Part shown: one piece after another, positions 33,945 through 43,073 of the stretch
Numbering within the stretch: the first letter of the stretch is position 1
Layout of the letters: each line of letters opens with the position of its first letter
Source of the DNA: Clostridium sp.
Lineage (GTDB): Bacteria; Bacteroidota; Bacteroidia; Bacteroidales; Muribaculaceae
Reading direction: 5' to 3'
Assembly: GCA_023663805.1 (NCBI GenBank)
Contig: JAMPGR010000006.1
Span: 1-54,449, forward strand
Length of the DNA: 54,449 bases
Notes under the pieces: model-generated
The model's input: only the letters and a program-made list of their open reading frames with translations
The model's database searches: none
Told to the model about the DNA's origin: nothing
Position numbers and translations under genes: made by a program

Positions 33945-36026
33945 ATGGCAACCTTAGAGAAAATCAGAAGCAAATCAATTTTGCTGATTGTCATCATCGG
34001 TGTCGCCCTTCTGGCGTTCATCATCGGTGACTTCTTTACATCAGGGCGCACCATCTTCGGCACAGGAACAACCGTTGCGAAGGTCGGCGGCGAGAAAATC
34101 GACATAACCGACTTCCAGCGTCGCGTCGAACAGCACAACCAGGCCCAGCAGCAGAGCGCCCGCAAAACCGACGGCGCCCAGATCCAGCAGCAGGCCATCA
34201 ACGAACTCGTCGCCGAGAAACTCTTCCAGAAAGAACTCGATCGCCTCGGCCTGACAGTAACCGACGCCGAACTCGCCGACGTCATGCTCGGCCGCGGTTC
34301 GATGATGCTTTCGGGACGCGTCGCCCAGGAAACCCAGGGCCAGATCCAGAGCATCAACGAGCTCCACAACATGATCACCCGCCCCGGCGACTACGGAATG
34401 ACCCCCGACCAGGTTTCGAGCCTCCGCGCCTACTGGCAGCAGCTCGAGAGCGAAACCGAGCAGCAGCTCCTCCAGCAGAAATACATGACCCTGTTCACCG
34501 GCACCCTTGTCGCCAACGAACTCGACGCGAAGGCTCTCTACGACGAGAACGCCACCCCGCTCCGAATGGCCTACACGAAGAAGGACTACTCTTCGCTCGC
34601 CAACGAAGAGTTCGAACCGACCGAACAGGAGCTGAATGACGAATGGGCAAAGAACAAGAACGCATATAAGATTGACCAGCAGATCCGCACGATCAGTTAC
34701 ATCAGCGTTCCGGTCGTTCCGTCCCAGGCCGACATCCTCGCCGGCCAGCAGCGTGTCGAGGATGCGCTCGTTATTCTCCGCGGCTCCGACGACCCCGCGT
34801 CGCTCTCGTCGATGCCCGACTTCGTCGTCGACCAGCAGCGCTCGACCGCCTCGCGAATCCGTAACAACGACGTCAAGCGCTTCGTCGACACCGCCTCAGT
34901 CGGTGCCGCAGCGATGGTCAACCGTAACGCCAATTCCTACACCCTCGCGAAACTCTTCGGCCGCACCGTCGAGACCGACTCTGTCTGTCTCGACTACCTC
35001 GTTGTCAACGGCCGCGAGCAGATGGATTCGATCATGATCGCCCTGAACGCCGGAACCCTGACCTTCGCCGACGCCGCCTCCAACCCGGCCGTCGCCGAAT
35101 CGCAGGACAGTGTCTGGCTTGCCCTGACGACCTCCCAGGCCGCTTCGCTCCGCGACATCGTCAACTCCAGCCCCAACGGCGTCTACTTCACCCCCGACAC
35201 CGCTTCGACAACCCCCGGCGGACGCATCATGCGCATCAACCGCCGCAACGCTCCGGTCAGTGTCTACGATTATGCGGTCGTGACCTACAGCATCGATCCC
35301 TCCGAGGCTACGATCAACAAACTCGAGGATGACTTCCAGCGCTTCCTGACCGAGAACAATACCTCTGCCAAGTTCGAGGAGAACGCCCTCGCCGCCGGAT
35401 ACCAGGTGTTCCCGACGAAGGTCTCCGCCTCCTCGCCGATGGTTAACAATATCCCCGACTCACGCGCGGCTGTCGTCTGGGCTCTCGGTGCAGACAAGGG
35501 CCAGGTCAGCCCGATCTTCGGTAACGAAACGACCGGACGCCTCCTCGCTGTCGCTCTCGACGATATCTACAACGACTATATCCCCGCGCGCGACCCCCAG
35601 GTCGCCGACTACCTGAAGGCACGCGTCCTCAGCCACAAGAAGGGTGAACGCCTGATGGCTGACTATAACGGAAAGGCATCGACTCTCGCGGAATACGCCC
35701 AGTTGCTCGGCGGCAGCGTCGACACAACGCGCATCTCCTTCGGACAGGTTGTCGTTCCGAATATCGGCATGGGCGAAGCTGAACTCCAGGCATGCGCCTT
35801 CCTCGCCGAGCCCGGCAAACTCCAGGCTCCGGTCGAAGGTTCCTCCGCGCTGATTGTCTTCGAGATCGTCTCGACCGACCCCGCAACCCGTCCCTACGAC
35901 TTCAACGAGAGCGCCCAGGCCTTCAACGGAAGCCGCGGCAGCTATCGCCTGTCGAACATGATGCCCCAGATCCTCCAGGGTAACAAGAAGGTCGAGAACA
36001 ACCTCCACAAGTTCTACACCAACTGA
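33945..36026 (+). CDS. ppiD: SurA/PpiD-type periplasmic peptidylprolyl isomerase
   Basis: A 693-aa inner-membrane-anchored periplasmic folding factor. It starts MATLEKIRSKSILLIVIIGVALLAFIIGDFF, an uncleaved anchor typical of Bacteroidales PpiD, then VAKVGGEKIDITDFQRRVEQHN..QAINELVAEKLFQKELDRLGLTVTDAELADVM, the SurA N-terminal chaperone domain. The middle and C-terminal regions contain degenerate parvulin-like repeats (for example VCLDYLVVNGREQMDSIMIALNAGTLTFADAAS). Parvulin catalytic residues are not obvious, so chaperone function may dominate. A terminator lies just downstream. Confidence 0.87.
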   Translation: MATLEKIRSKSILLIVIIGVALLAFIIGDFFTSGRTIFGTGTTVAKVGGEKIDITDFQRRVEQHNQAQQQSARKTDGAQIQQQAINELVAEKLFQKELDRLGLTVTDAELADVMLGRGSMMLSGRVAQETQGQIQSINELHNMITRPGDYGMTPDQVSSLRAYWQQLESETEQQLLQQKYMTLFTGTLVANELDAKALYDENATPLRMAYTKKDYSSLANEEFEPTEQELNDEWAKNKNAYKIDQQIRTISYISVPVVPSQADILAGQQRVEDALVILRGSDDPASLSSMPDFVVDQQRSTASRIRNNDVKRFVDTASVGAAAMVNRNANSYTLAKLFGRTVETDSVCLDYLVVNGREQMDSIMIALNAGTLTFADAASNPAVAESQDSVWLALTTSQAASLRDIVNSSPNGVYFTPDTASTTPGGRIMRINRRNAPVSVYDYAVVTYSIDPSEATINKLEDDFQRFLTENNTSAKFEENALAAGYQVFPTKVSASSPMVNNIPDSRAAVVWALGADKGQVSPIFGNETTGRLLAVALDDIYNDYIPARDPQVADYLKARVLSHKKGERLMADYNGKASTLAEYAQLLGGSVDTTRISFGQVVVPNIGMGEAELQACAFLAEPGKLQAPVEGSSALIVFEIVSTDPATRPYDFNESAQAFNGSRGSYRLSNMMPQILQGNKKVENNLHKFYTN

Positions 36027-36048
36027 TTCCAACCAATCCCCTATAAGT

Positions 36049-36096
36049 TCAACCCGGACCGGAAACCGAACTTCCCGGCCCGGGTTGATTTTTTTA
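36049..36096 (+). terminator. Terminator of ppiD
   Basis: TCAACCCGG (36049-36057) pairs with CCGGGTTGA (36080-36088). An inner CCGG/CCCGG pairing is possible. A run of seven or more Ts follows. Confidence 0.8.
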
Positions 36097-36132
36097 TCCG
36101 GTAAACCAGTCAAACGAAACAGATCTATCCCT

Positions 36133-37695
36133 ATGTCAAAAACCCTCACCTACAGCGCCGCTGGACTTCTCCTCGCTACGTCGACAGCCGGCTGTCGCCA
36201 GCAGTCACAACAGCCTCAGCCCGAACAATCCGAGCGGCCGAACGTCATCGTCGTGATTGCCGACGACCTCGGCTTCGGTGACGTCAGTTTCTACGGCCAG
36301 ACAACGATCCACACCCCGAACATCGACTCGATCGCCGACTGCGGCGTACGCTTCAACAACGCCTACGCTTCCTCGTCGACATCGACCCCGAGCCGCTATG
36401 CCCTGCTGACCGGCATGTATCCCTGGCGCGAGGATATCAAGATTCTCCCGGGCGACGCCCCGCTGGTCATCCCCGACACGATCCCGACTTTCCCCCGGAT
36501 GATGCAGCAGGCAGGCTACCGGACCGGTGCGATTGGAAAGTGGCACCTCGGCATGGGGAGCGGTCATGTCGACTGGAACGACACAATCCGTCCCGGCGCC
36601 CGCGAACTCGGCTTCGACTACTCCTGCCTGATCGCCGCGACGAACGACCGCGTCCCGACGGTCTATGTCCGTAACGGCGGTGTCGTCGGACTCGACCCCG
36701 ACGACCCGATTATGGTCGACTACGAAACCAATTTCGAAGGGGAGCCGACGGCGCTGACAAATCCCGAGATGCTCAGGATGAAGTGGCACCACGGCCACCA
36801 GAATTCGATCGTCAACGGAATCCCCCGGATCGGTTATATGAAGGGTGGAACGGCTGCACGCTGGGTCGACGAGGATATGGCCGATTTCTTTGTCGGCGAG
36901 GTCCGGAGTTTCCTCGAAGAGAACCGCGACCACCCCTTCTTCCTCTATTACGGTCTCCATCAGCCCCACGTTCCGCGTGCGCCCCATCAGCGCTTCGCCG
37001 GAACATCCGGCATGGGTCCCCGCGGAGACGCCGTCATCGAGGCCGACTGGTGTGTCGGACAATTGATGGCCGAACTGCGCCGCCTCGACCTGCTCGACAA
37101 CACGATCGTCATCTTCACAAGCGACAACGGCCCCGTTCTGAACGACGGCTATGAGGACCAGTCGGCCGAACTCGCCGAAGCTGCCGGACACAAACCCGCC
37201 GGCGGACTCCGCGGCGGAAAATACAGCCTCTACGACGGGGGAACCCATATCCCGATGGCAATCTGCTGGCGCGGCCATATCGAGCCGACTGTGTCCGACG
37301 CGCTGGTCTGCCAGATGGACCTGATGGCTTCGATCGGACAGTTTGTCGGCGCCGACGTCCCCGGGGGGATCGACGGACGTCCGATGATGGATACCTTCCT
37401 CGGCCGCGACACAGTCGGGCGCGATGCGATTGTGATCGAGAGCCAGGGGAAACTCGGTCTGCGCGCCGGCAGCCATATCTTCATGCCCGCCTATGCCGGA
37501 CCGCTGACGAACCTGACCGGCAACGAACTCGGCAATCTCGAGAGCGACGGAGTGTTCGACCTCGCCGCCGATCCGGCCCAGAAGCGGAATATAGCCGGGG
37601 AGCAGCCGGCGCTGACCGACTCGCTGCGACGGATGTTTATCGAGCGCTCGCTCGGCTTCTACCGCCCCTTCGTCGAAGAGGTCGCACTGAAATAA
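36133..37695 (+). CDS. Sulfatase lipoprotein, Ser-type (S1 family)
   Basis: A 520-aa predicted lipoprotein (lipobox STAGC, Cys 21) of the alkaline phosphatase/sulfatase superfamily. It has PNVIVVIADDLGFGDVSFYGQ with the metal-binding Asp pair. The formylglycine signature is S84-T-P-S-R in SSTSTPSRYALLTGMYPWR, that is Ser-type rather than Cys-type, then TGAIGKWHLG and FTSDNGPVLNDGYEDQ. Ser-type sulfatases need an anaerobic radical-SAM maturase (anSME), which is not in the window. Substrate is probably a host or dietary sulfated glycan (inference). The ATG at 36133 starts the signal peptide. It converges with the O-methyltransferase gene with no intergenic base. Confidence 0.92.
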   Translation: MSKTLTYSAAGLLLATSTAGCRQQSQQPQPEQSERPNVIVVIADDLGFGDVSFYGQTTIHTPNIDSIADCGVRFNNAYASSSTSTPSRYALLTGMYPWREDIKILPGDAPLVIPDTIPTFPRMMQQAGYRTGAIGKWHLGMGSGHVDWNDTIRPGARELGFDYSCLIAATNDRVPTVYVRNGGVVGLDPDDPIMVDYETNFEGEPTALTNPEMLRMKWHHGHQNSIVNGIPRIGYMKGGTAARWVDEDMADFFVGEVRSFLEENRDHPFFLYYGLHQPHVPRAPHQRFAGTSGMGPRGDAVIEADWCVGQLMAELRRLDLLDNTIVIFTSDNGPVLNDGYEDQSAELAEAAGHKPAGGLRGGKYSLYDGGTHIPMAICWRGHIEPTVSDALVCQMDLMASIGQFVGADVPGGIDGRPMMDTFLGRDTVGRDAIVIESQGKLGLRAGSHIFMPAYAGPLTNLTGNELGNLESDGVFDLAADPAQKRNIAGEQPALTDSLRRMFIERSLGFYRPFVEEVALK

Positions 37696-38340
37696 TCAGC
37701 GGCGGCGGAGGATCGTCAGGCCGTCGCGGAGGGGGAGGATGACTGCCTCGACGCGGGGGTCGGCGGCGACCAGGTCGTTGAACGCGGCGATGCCACGGGT
37801 CTGGGGGTCGGTGGGGAGAGGATCCCCGGCCGGCTTCCCGTCCCAGAGGGTGTTGTCGGCGATTATGTATCCGCCGGAGGGGACGCGGTCGACGACGAGC
37901 GCGAAATATTCGCTGTAGAGTCGCTTGTTCGCATCGATGTAGACCAGGTCGAAATCCCCCTCGAGCCGGGGGATGACCTCGAGGGCGTCACCGATAACGA
38001 GGCGTATCCGCGCCGGACGGGGGTTGGCCTCGAAGAGTTCGGTCAGTTCATCCTCGAGTTCGTCGTCGATTTCGACTGTTGTCAGTTCGCTCCCGGGGGG
38101 CATCCCCTCGGCCAGCGAGAGGGCAGAGTAGCCGGTGAAGGTGCCGAGTTCGAGAGTGCGCCGCGGGGCAATCATTGTCGCGAGCATCTTCAGGGTTCGC
38201 CCCTGGAGATGGCCGGAGCACATCCGCGGATAGAGGTGGCGCAGATGTGTCGTCCGGTAGAGGCGTGCGAGTTCCGGTGGTTCCGGTTCGATGTGGGAGA
38301 GGATATACGATTCGAGTTCGGGTGTCATCGGCCGGGGCAT
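37696..38340 (-). CDS. Class I SAM-dependent O-methyltransferase
   Basis: A 214-aa methyltransferase of the catechol/caffeoyl-CoA O-methyltransferase type: RTLELGTFTGYSALSLAEGMPPGSELTTVEIDDELEDELTELF binds SAM, VIGDALEVIPRLEGDFDLVYIDANKRLYSEYFALVVDRVPSGGYIIADNTLWDGK holds the catalytic metal-binding region. The substrate is unknown. It starts 1 base after the pyk stop and ends exactly where the convergent sulfatase ends. In Bacteroidales it commonly sits in an aroQ-pyk-methyltransferase block, as here. Confidence 0.92.
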   Translation of the reverse strand: MPRPMTPELESYILSHIEPEPPELARLYRTTHLRHLYPRMCSGHLQGRTLKMLATMIAPRRTLELGTFTGYSALSLAEGMPPGSELTTVEIDDELEDELTELFEANPRPARIRLVIGDALEVIPRLEGDFDLVYIDANKRLYSEYFALVVDRVPSGGYIIADNTLWDGKPAGDPLPTDPQTRGIAAFNDLVAADPRVEAVILPLRDGLTILRRR

Positions 38341-38341
38341 G

Positions 38342-39403
38342 TTAATGGAGAAGGGTTGCTCCGTCGGTCGTGGATGCTTCGATAGCGCGGCGCATGGCGG
38401 CGACCGCTTCGGCGGGATATGCTCCGGCGGCGGTCTCGCCGCAGAGCAACAGAACCGATGCGCCCTCGGCCGCAGCCAGAGCGATGTCGCTGATTTCGGC
38501 GCGGGTCGGCCGAGGTGCGGTCATCATCGAGTTGAGAAACTGCGTCGCTACGATTACCGGTTTTCCGGCGTCGTGGCAGCGGCGGATAGTCTCGGCCTGA
38601 AGCGACGGGATTAGTTCCGGAGCGACCTCCATTCCGAGGTCGCCGCGCGCGACGAGCAATCCGTCGGATTCGCGGAGTATCTCCGAGAAATTGTCGAGCG
38701 CACTGCGACATTCGATCTTTGAGACAAGGCTGACGGTCGAACGCCCCCCGGCTTCGTCGTCGAGAATCGCGCGGACGCGGCGGACGTCGTCGGCCGAGCG
38801 GACAAATGAGTGTGCGACGGTCGAGATTCCGAGCCTGACGGCCATGCGGAGGTTCGCCTCGTCGCGTTCGGTCACGGCCGGCAGGGCCGATATGTCGACT
38901 CCGGGGAGATTGACGCTCTTGCGCGAACCGAGCGTCCCGGCGTTCATCGCTTCGGCGACAGCGGTTCCGTCGGCAGCGAATCCGACAACGGCGAATTCGA
39001 GCAGGGCGTCGTCGACGAAGATTCGGTCGCCGGGGCGGAGCAGCCCTCCGGGGAGGAAACTTAAGCCGATTGTGTCGCGGGTTGTCCAGACGGCGCTGTC
39101 GCCGCAGAGACGGAACCGGTCGCCGCGGCGGATGCGGATCTCCGGGAGACCATCGGCGAGCGCCGAGGTCCGGATTTCGGGGCCTTTCGTGTCCATCAGT
39201 ACTGGGGTCTCCGGCCTGACCTCGCGGATTGTTCGGACCATGCGTGCGAAGGTCGAGGGCTCGACGTGGGCGGTGTTGACGCGCACCTGCGTCGCCCCCT
39301 CGCGGAAGATCGCGCCGAGGAACTCCGGGGTGCAGCGGTTGTCGGCGACGGTCGCCATAATCTCGGGGAGAGGATATCTTTTGTCGGCTCTGATTCGGTT
39401 CAT
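38342..39403 (-). CDS. pyk: Pyruvate kinase, short form lacking the C-terminal domain
   Basis: A 353-aa protein containing the TIM-barrel and B domain of pyruvate kinase. LMDTKGPEIRT, FLPGGLLRPGDRIFVDDALLEF (B domain), LGSRKSVNLPGVDISALP, AHSFVRSADDV, LVSKIECRSALDNFSEILRESDGLLVARGDLGMEV (Lys and Glu of the active site) and ATQFLNSMM..PTRAEISDIA are all present. It ends soon after LLCGETAAGAYPAEAVAAMRRAIEAS, so the ~110-aa C-terminal regulatory domain of normal ~480-aa enzymes is missing. The N-terminus is also divergent (VRVNTAH instead of RxNxSH). The start overlaps the aroQ stop by ATGA. It may be unregulated or dispensable. Confidence 0.88.
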   Translation of the reverse strand: MNRIRADKRYPLPEIMATVADNRCTPEFLGAIFREGATQVRVNTAHVEPSTFARMVRTIREVRPETPVLMDTKGPEIRTSALADGLPEIRIRRGDRFRLCGDSAVWTTRDTIGLSFLPGGLLRPGDRIFVDDALLEFAVVGFAADGTAVAEAMNAGTLGSRKSVNLPGVDISALPAVTERDEANLRMAVRLGISTVAHSFVRSADDVRRVRAILDDEAGGRSTVSLVSKIECRSALDNFSEILRESDGLLVARGDLGMEVAPELIPSLQAETIRRCHDAGKPVIVATQFLNSMMTAPRPTRAEISDIALAAAEGASVLLLCGETAAGAYPAEAVAAMRRAIEASTTDGATLLH

Positions 39404-39843
39404 TCGATGAAATATTTTGCGGCGAGGATATATCCCCGTGCGCCGAGACCGGCGATCACGCCTGTGCAGGCTTCGGCGGTCAGCGAATGGCGGCGGATTT
39501 CCTCGCGGGAGTGGATGTTCGAAATGTGGACCTCGACGGCGGGTATGTCGATTGAGCGGAGAGCATCGGCGATCGCCAGGGAGGTATGGGAGTATGCCCC
39601 TGGATTGATGATAATCCCGCATGCGCGCTCTGCGGCAGCCTCCGGAAGTGGGACATATTCGCGGTGGAGCCGGTCGATTATTTCCCCTTCGGAGTTCGAC
39701 TGGAAGAATTCGAAGTTGACCTTCGGAAATGTCTGCCGGAGTGCGCGCTCGATTTCGGCGAGCGATGTCCGGCCGTAGATTTCGGGCTGGCGAAGGCCGA
39801 GCAGGTTCAGGTTCGGCCCGTTGATGACGAGAATCTTTTTCAT
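39400..39843 (-). CDS. aroQ: 3-dehydroquinate dehydratase, type II
   Basis: A 147-aa enzyme of the shikimate pathway converting 3-dehydroquinate to 3-dehydroshikimate; forms dodecamers. ILVINGPNLNLLGLRQPEIYG with the catalytic Tyr, FFQSNSEGEIIDRLH (Arg/Glu loop), IINPGAYSHTSLAIADAL and VEVHISNIHSREEIRRHSL are full family signatures. It overlaps the epimerase gene upstream and pyk downstream by ATGA at both ends. Confidence 0.97.
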   Translation of the reverse strand: MKKILVINGPNLNLLGLRQPEIYGRTSLAEIERALRQTFPKVNFEFFQSNSEGEIIDRLHREYVPLPEAAAERACGIIINPGAYSHTSLAIADALRSIDIPAVEVHISNIHSREEIRRHSLTAEACTGVIAGLGARGYILAAKYFIE

Positions 39844-40892
39844 TTCTTTTCCTTCTCTTTTTCGGCGCGGTAGGCGCGGACAGTCTCGGCGATTCCCTCG
39901 GCGAGGGAGAAGCGCGGCGAGAAACCGAAATCGCGGACGGCGTCGCTAGTGTCGCACGACCAGTTCCGCTGTTTCATGATACGGTATTTGTCGGAATTCA
40001 GTGTCGAGGGCTTCATCCGGAGTACCCCGATCTTTTCGGCGACGACCGAGACCCCCCTGACAGCCCAGAGCGGGAGGCGGACCGGGATGACGAAACGGCG
40101 GCCGAGGGCATCGGCGACAATCCGGCGGAATTCGGCCTGGGTGTATGCGCGTGGTTCGGAGATGATGTATTTTTTGTGCTCGACGGCACCTTCGGGGGCG
40201 GCGAGGGCGTCGTAGATTGCGGCGGCGAGGTCTTCGACATAGATGAAGGTCAGCATCTGGCGGCGAAAGCCGACGCCGAAGTCCCAGTGGCGGTCGATCG
40301 ACTTGACCATCATCAGGTAGTCCTGTTCGTGGGGACCGTAGACACCGGTCGGGCGGAATATGATCCAGGGGAAATCCTCGAGGGTCTGGAGGTGGGTTTC
40401 GGCCTTGATCTTCGAGACGCCATAGCGGGTGTTCGGACGTGGTATCGTCGACGAACTGAGCGGAGTGTATCCCTCCTCGTCGCCGGGGCCGAGGGCCGAG
40501 AGGCTGCTCATGTAGAGGAAACGCTGCGGGACGAGAGACGCCGAGCGGAGCGCCTCGGTGAAGTTACAGAGATAACGGAAGTTGATCCGGTTGAAGTCCA
40601 TGAAGTTCGTACACTTCGTCGCCCCGAGGTTATAGATAATCCAGTCCCATCCGCCGTCGGGGGCAGCGGCCGCGAGCGCGTCGGCCAGAGCCTGCGGCTC
40701 CTCGTAGTCGAGTTCGACGAAGTGCAGCGACGGGTCGGTCAGGAAGCGCCGCGATGTCGAGGGACGCACACCGCACCATACCTCATGTCCGCGCCTGATT
40801 CCCTCGGCGGCGATGAACCCACCGATAAATCCTCCGGCACCGACAACCAGTACCTTCTGTCTGGCGGTTGTGTCAGTCGTCGTCGAGTCCAT
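39840..40892 (-). CDS. NAD-dependent epimerase/dehydratase family protein
   Basis: A 350-aa extended short-chain dehydrogenase: VLVVGAGGFIGGFIAAEGIRRGHEV (Rossmann GxxGxxG), IYNLGATKCTNFMDFNRINFRYLCNF, FLYMSSLSALG, the catalytic YGVSK (Y-x-x-x-K), then FRPTGVYGP. The substrate is unknown; a nucleotide sugar or sterol-like compound is typical. The start overlaps the sigma-54 regulator's 3' end by 20 bases and its stop overlaps aroQ. Confidence 0.9.
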   Translation of the reverse strand: MDSTTTDTTARQKVLVVGAGGFIGGFIAAEGIRRGHEVWCGVRPSTSRRFLTDPSLHFVELDYEEPQALADALAAAAPDGGWDWIIYNLGATKCTNFMDFNRINFRYLCNFTEALRSASLVPQRFLYMSSLSALGPGDEEGYTPLSSSTIPRPNTRYGVSKIKAETHLQTLEDFPWIIFRPTGVYGPHEQDYLMMVKSIDRHWDFGVGFRRQMLTFIYVEDLAAAIYDALAAPEGAVEHKKYIISEPRAYTQAEFRRIVADALGRRFVIPVRLPLWAVRGVSVVAEKIGVLRMKPSTLNSDKYRIMKQRNWSCDTSDAVRDFGFSPRFSLAEGIAETVRAYRAEKEKEKK

Positions 40893-42174
40893 ATTCCTTT
40901 ATTTTTCGATAGAGTGTCCGTTCGGAGATAGCGAGTTCGCGTGCGGCGGCCTTCCGGTGTCCGTCGTGCTTCTCGAGGGCTCGGCGAATCATCATCATCT
41001 CGGTCTGCTCGAGGGTCATAGGGCTTTGCTGGCCGGTCTCCGCCGTGGTGGCGGGGGCGACGGCTGTTACCTCCTCGGCCTCGACGAAATCGGCGTCGGC
41101 GTCGGCCGGCAGGTGGGTGCTTGGGAGACTGGAGGCTGATTCGGGATGGTGGGGGAGCGACTGCTGCCAGATGGGGAGCGACTGCTGAGGGGGGGTCTCG
41201 GCGGGGGCAGAGGCTGTGGCGACCGGTTGTCCGGCGCGGAGCGAGTCGACGACGGCGCGGAGCGAATCGAGTTCGCTCCGGAGGCGGAATACCATATTGA
41301 AGAGCACCTCGCGCTCCTCGCTGTAGGAGTGGATGGGGTTCTCTTTGAGTGCCGGGGTGTAGAACCCGGAGTTGGCCGGGAGATACTGCCCGATTGCCTC
41401 GCCGGAGACCGTCTTCCCCGCCTCGAACAGCGCGATCTGCTCGACAACATTCTTCAGCTGGCGGACATTCCCGGGCCAGCGGTAGCGGAGGAGGGAGGCC
41501 GCGGCGTCGGGGTCGAACGAGACCGGGGGCATGCTGTAGCGTTCGGCGAAGTCGGCGGCGAACTTCCTGGCGAGCAGGAGTATGTCGCCGCCGCGTTCGC
41601 GCAGGGTCGGGACCTGGATGCCGACGGTCGAGAGGCGGTAGTAGAGATCTTCGCGAAAACGTCCCTCCTCGATCGCGCGTGGGATGTCGATGTTGGTCGC
41701 GGCGACGATACGGACGTTGGTCTTCTGAACTTCCGATGAGCCGACCTTCAGGAACTCTCCCGTCTCAAGGACGCGGAGCAGGCGGGCCTGGGTCGACAGC
41801 GGGAGTTCGCCGACTTCGTCGAGGAATATCGTTCCGCCGTCGGCCTCCTCGAAATAGCCCTTTCGGGTTGCGATTGCTCCGGTGAATGATCCTTTTTCGT
41901 GGCCGAAGAGTTCGGAGTCGATAGTCCCCTCGGGGATTGCACCGCAGTTGACGGCGATATAGCGGTTGTGTTTCCGGGCGCTGAATGCGTGGATGATCTG
42001 TGGGAAGAACTCCTTGCCGGAGCCGCTTTCGCCGGTGACGAGCACCGACAGGTCGATCGGGGCGACCTGGAGCGCGCGCTGGATTCCGGTGATCAGCAGG
42101 GGGGAGTCGCCGATGATCCCGAAGCGCTGTTTCGCCTGGCGGACCTCGGCCTGGAGATTTGTCGCGCGGTTCAT
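40873..42174 (-). CDS. Sigma-54-dependent transcriptional regulator (Fis-type HTH)
   Basis: A 433-aa bacterial enhancer-binding protein without a receiver or sensor domain. AAA+ core: Walker [13 protein letters not shown], the sigma-54 contact loop GSFTGA (a GAFTGA variant) in [33 protein letters not shown] with Walker [24 protein letters not shown] and [13 protein letters not shown] proline-rich linker (about 325-385) joins a C-terminal Fis-type helix-turn-helix ([34 protein letters not shown]). The frame is open upstream; the ATG at 42174, overlapping the acyltransferase stop as ATGA, is chosen. Activity may be constitutive, or controlled by partner proteins. Confidence 0.93.
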   Translation of the reverse strand: MNRATNLQAEVRQAKQRFGIIGDSPLLITGIQRALQVAPIDLSVLVTGESGSGKEFFPQIIHAFSARKHNRYIAVNCGAIPEGTIDSELFGHEKGSFTGAIATRKGYFEEADGGTIFLDEVGELPLSTQARLLRVLETGEFLKVGSSEVQKTNVRIVAATNIDIPRAIEEGRFREDLYYRLSTVGIQVPTLRERGGDILLLARKFAADFAERYSMPPVSFDPDAAASLLRYRWPGNVRQLKNVVEQIALFEAGKTVSGEAIGQYLPANSGFYTPALKENPIHSYSEEREVLFNMVFRLRSELDSLRAVVDSLRAGQPVATASAPAETPPQQSLPIWQQSLPHHPESASSLPSTHLPADADADFVEAEEVTAVAPATTAETGQQSPMTLEQTEMMMIRRALEKHDGHRKAAARELAISERTLYRKIKEYGLDDD

Positions 42175-43028
42175 TTCCATGTTCTCATACTGTAGGTTTT
42201 CTCTTTCAGAAAGGCGCAGAGTTCGGCGGGAGTGGCCGAGTGGAGGGCCTGCTCTTCGACGCTGATCGGCTCGCCGATCGAGATATGGATTGTCTTGCCG
42301 TTTTTGTTGAAGACCTCGGCGGGGAGGCGGAGCGTCCTCAGTTGCCAACTGACGAGGCCGAGGAAGTTGAACCATGCAGAGTTGCCGCCGTGGAAGAAGA
42401 TCGGGATGACTGGGACTTTCAGTTGTTTGATCAGGCGACCGATGTTCGGCTGCCACTCGCGGTCTTCGAGCCAGAGGTGGCGGTTCAGTTTCGAGACGGC
42501 GCCGGCGGGGAAGAACCCGAGGGGCTGGCCGGAGCGAACCTGCGTGATTGCCTCGCGGATTCCGTTCATCGAGACGGCGCGCTTCTTCGGGTCGTCGCTG
42601 GCGAGGGCATCGACGGCGATGAAGTTCGGGCGCATCGCCGAAATCAGGTTGAGAGTCATATTGACCATGACCTTGAAGCCGGGGCGGCGCATCCCGATCA
42701 GGTCAATCAGAATAATTCCGTCGAGGGCGCCGTAGGCGTGGTTGCTGACGGTTATGAAGGGACCTTCGGGGAGGTTGTCGAGGATCTCGCGGTTGTCGAT
42801 GCGGAGGTTGAGCCGGAGTTCCTCGACGACCTCGTGGCAGAACTGCGGGCCGGGATGAGCACAGTGGCGCGCGTGGATGTCGTTGACTTTGTCGATTGAG
42901 AGGAGTTTCATGACCCCTTCGATCAGTCCGCGTTTCCCTTCGAGACGGGGAACCATCCGTACAATATCGTCGTAGTCGAGCACGCTCGGCTTGACACATA
43001 AATTCTCGTTGTTGCTGTTCGTATCCAT
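42171..43028 (-). CDS. Lysophospholipid acyltransferase family protein (hemolysin-like)
   Basis: A 285-aa membrane-associated acyltransferase of the PlsC superfamily. The acyltransferase motifs are FITVSNHAYGALDGIILIDLIG (H-x-x-x-x-D type, here NHAYGALD), LGFFPAGAVSKL (block III), IPIFFHGGNSAWFNFLG. Similar proteins include ornithine-lipid synthases (OlsA/hemolysin family), but the substrate cannot be fixed. The ATG at 43028 is chosen since a TTG 12 bases upstream lies within the -7 box. First gene of a six-gene overlapping run. Confidence 0.88.
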   Translation of the reverse strand: MDTNSNNENLCVKPSVLDYDDIVRMVPRLEGKRGLIEGVMKLLSIDKVNDIHARHCAHPGPQFCHEVVEELRLNLRIDNREILDNLPEGPFITVSNHAYGALDGIILIDLIGMRRPGFKVMVNMTLNLISAMRPNFIAVDALASDDPKKRAVSMNGIREAITQVRSGQPLGFFPAGAVSKLNRHLWLEDREWQPNIGRLIKQLKVPVIPIFFHGGNSAWFNFLGLVSWQLRTLRLPAEVFNKNGKTIHISIGEPISVEEQALHSATPAELCAFLKEKTYSMRTWK

Positions 43029-43037
43029 ATCTGTCAG

Positions 43038-43045
43038 CAAAGTTA
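43038..43045 (-). promoter_or_regulatory. -7 box of the acyltransferase-sigma-54-epimerase-aroQ-pyk run
   Basis: TAACTTTG on the minus strand, 10 bases upstream of the ATG at 43028, implying a very short leader. Confidence 0.5.
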
Positions 43046-43073
43046 CGAAAAATCCGCGAAAAACGCTTCGCGC

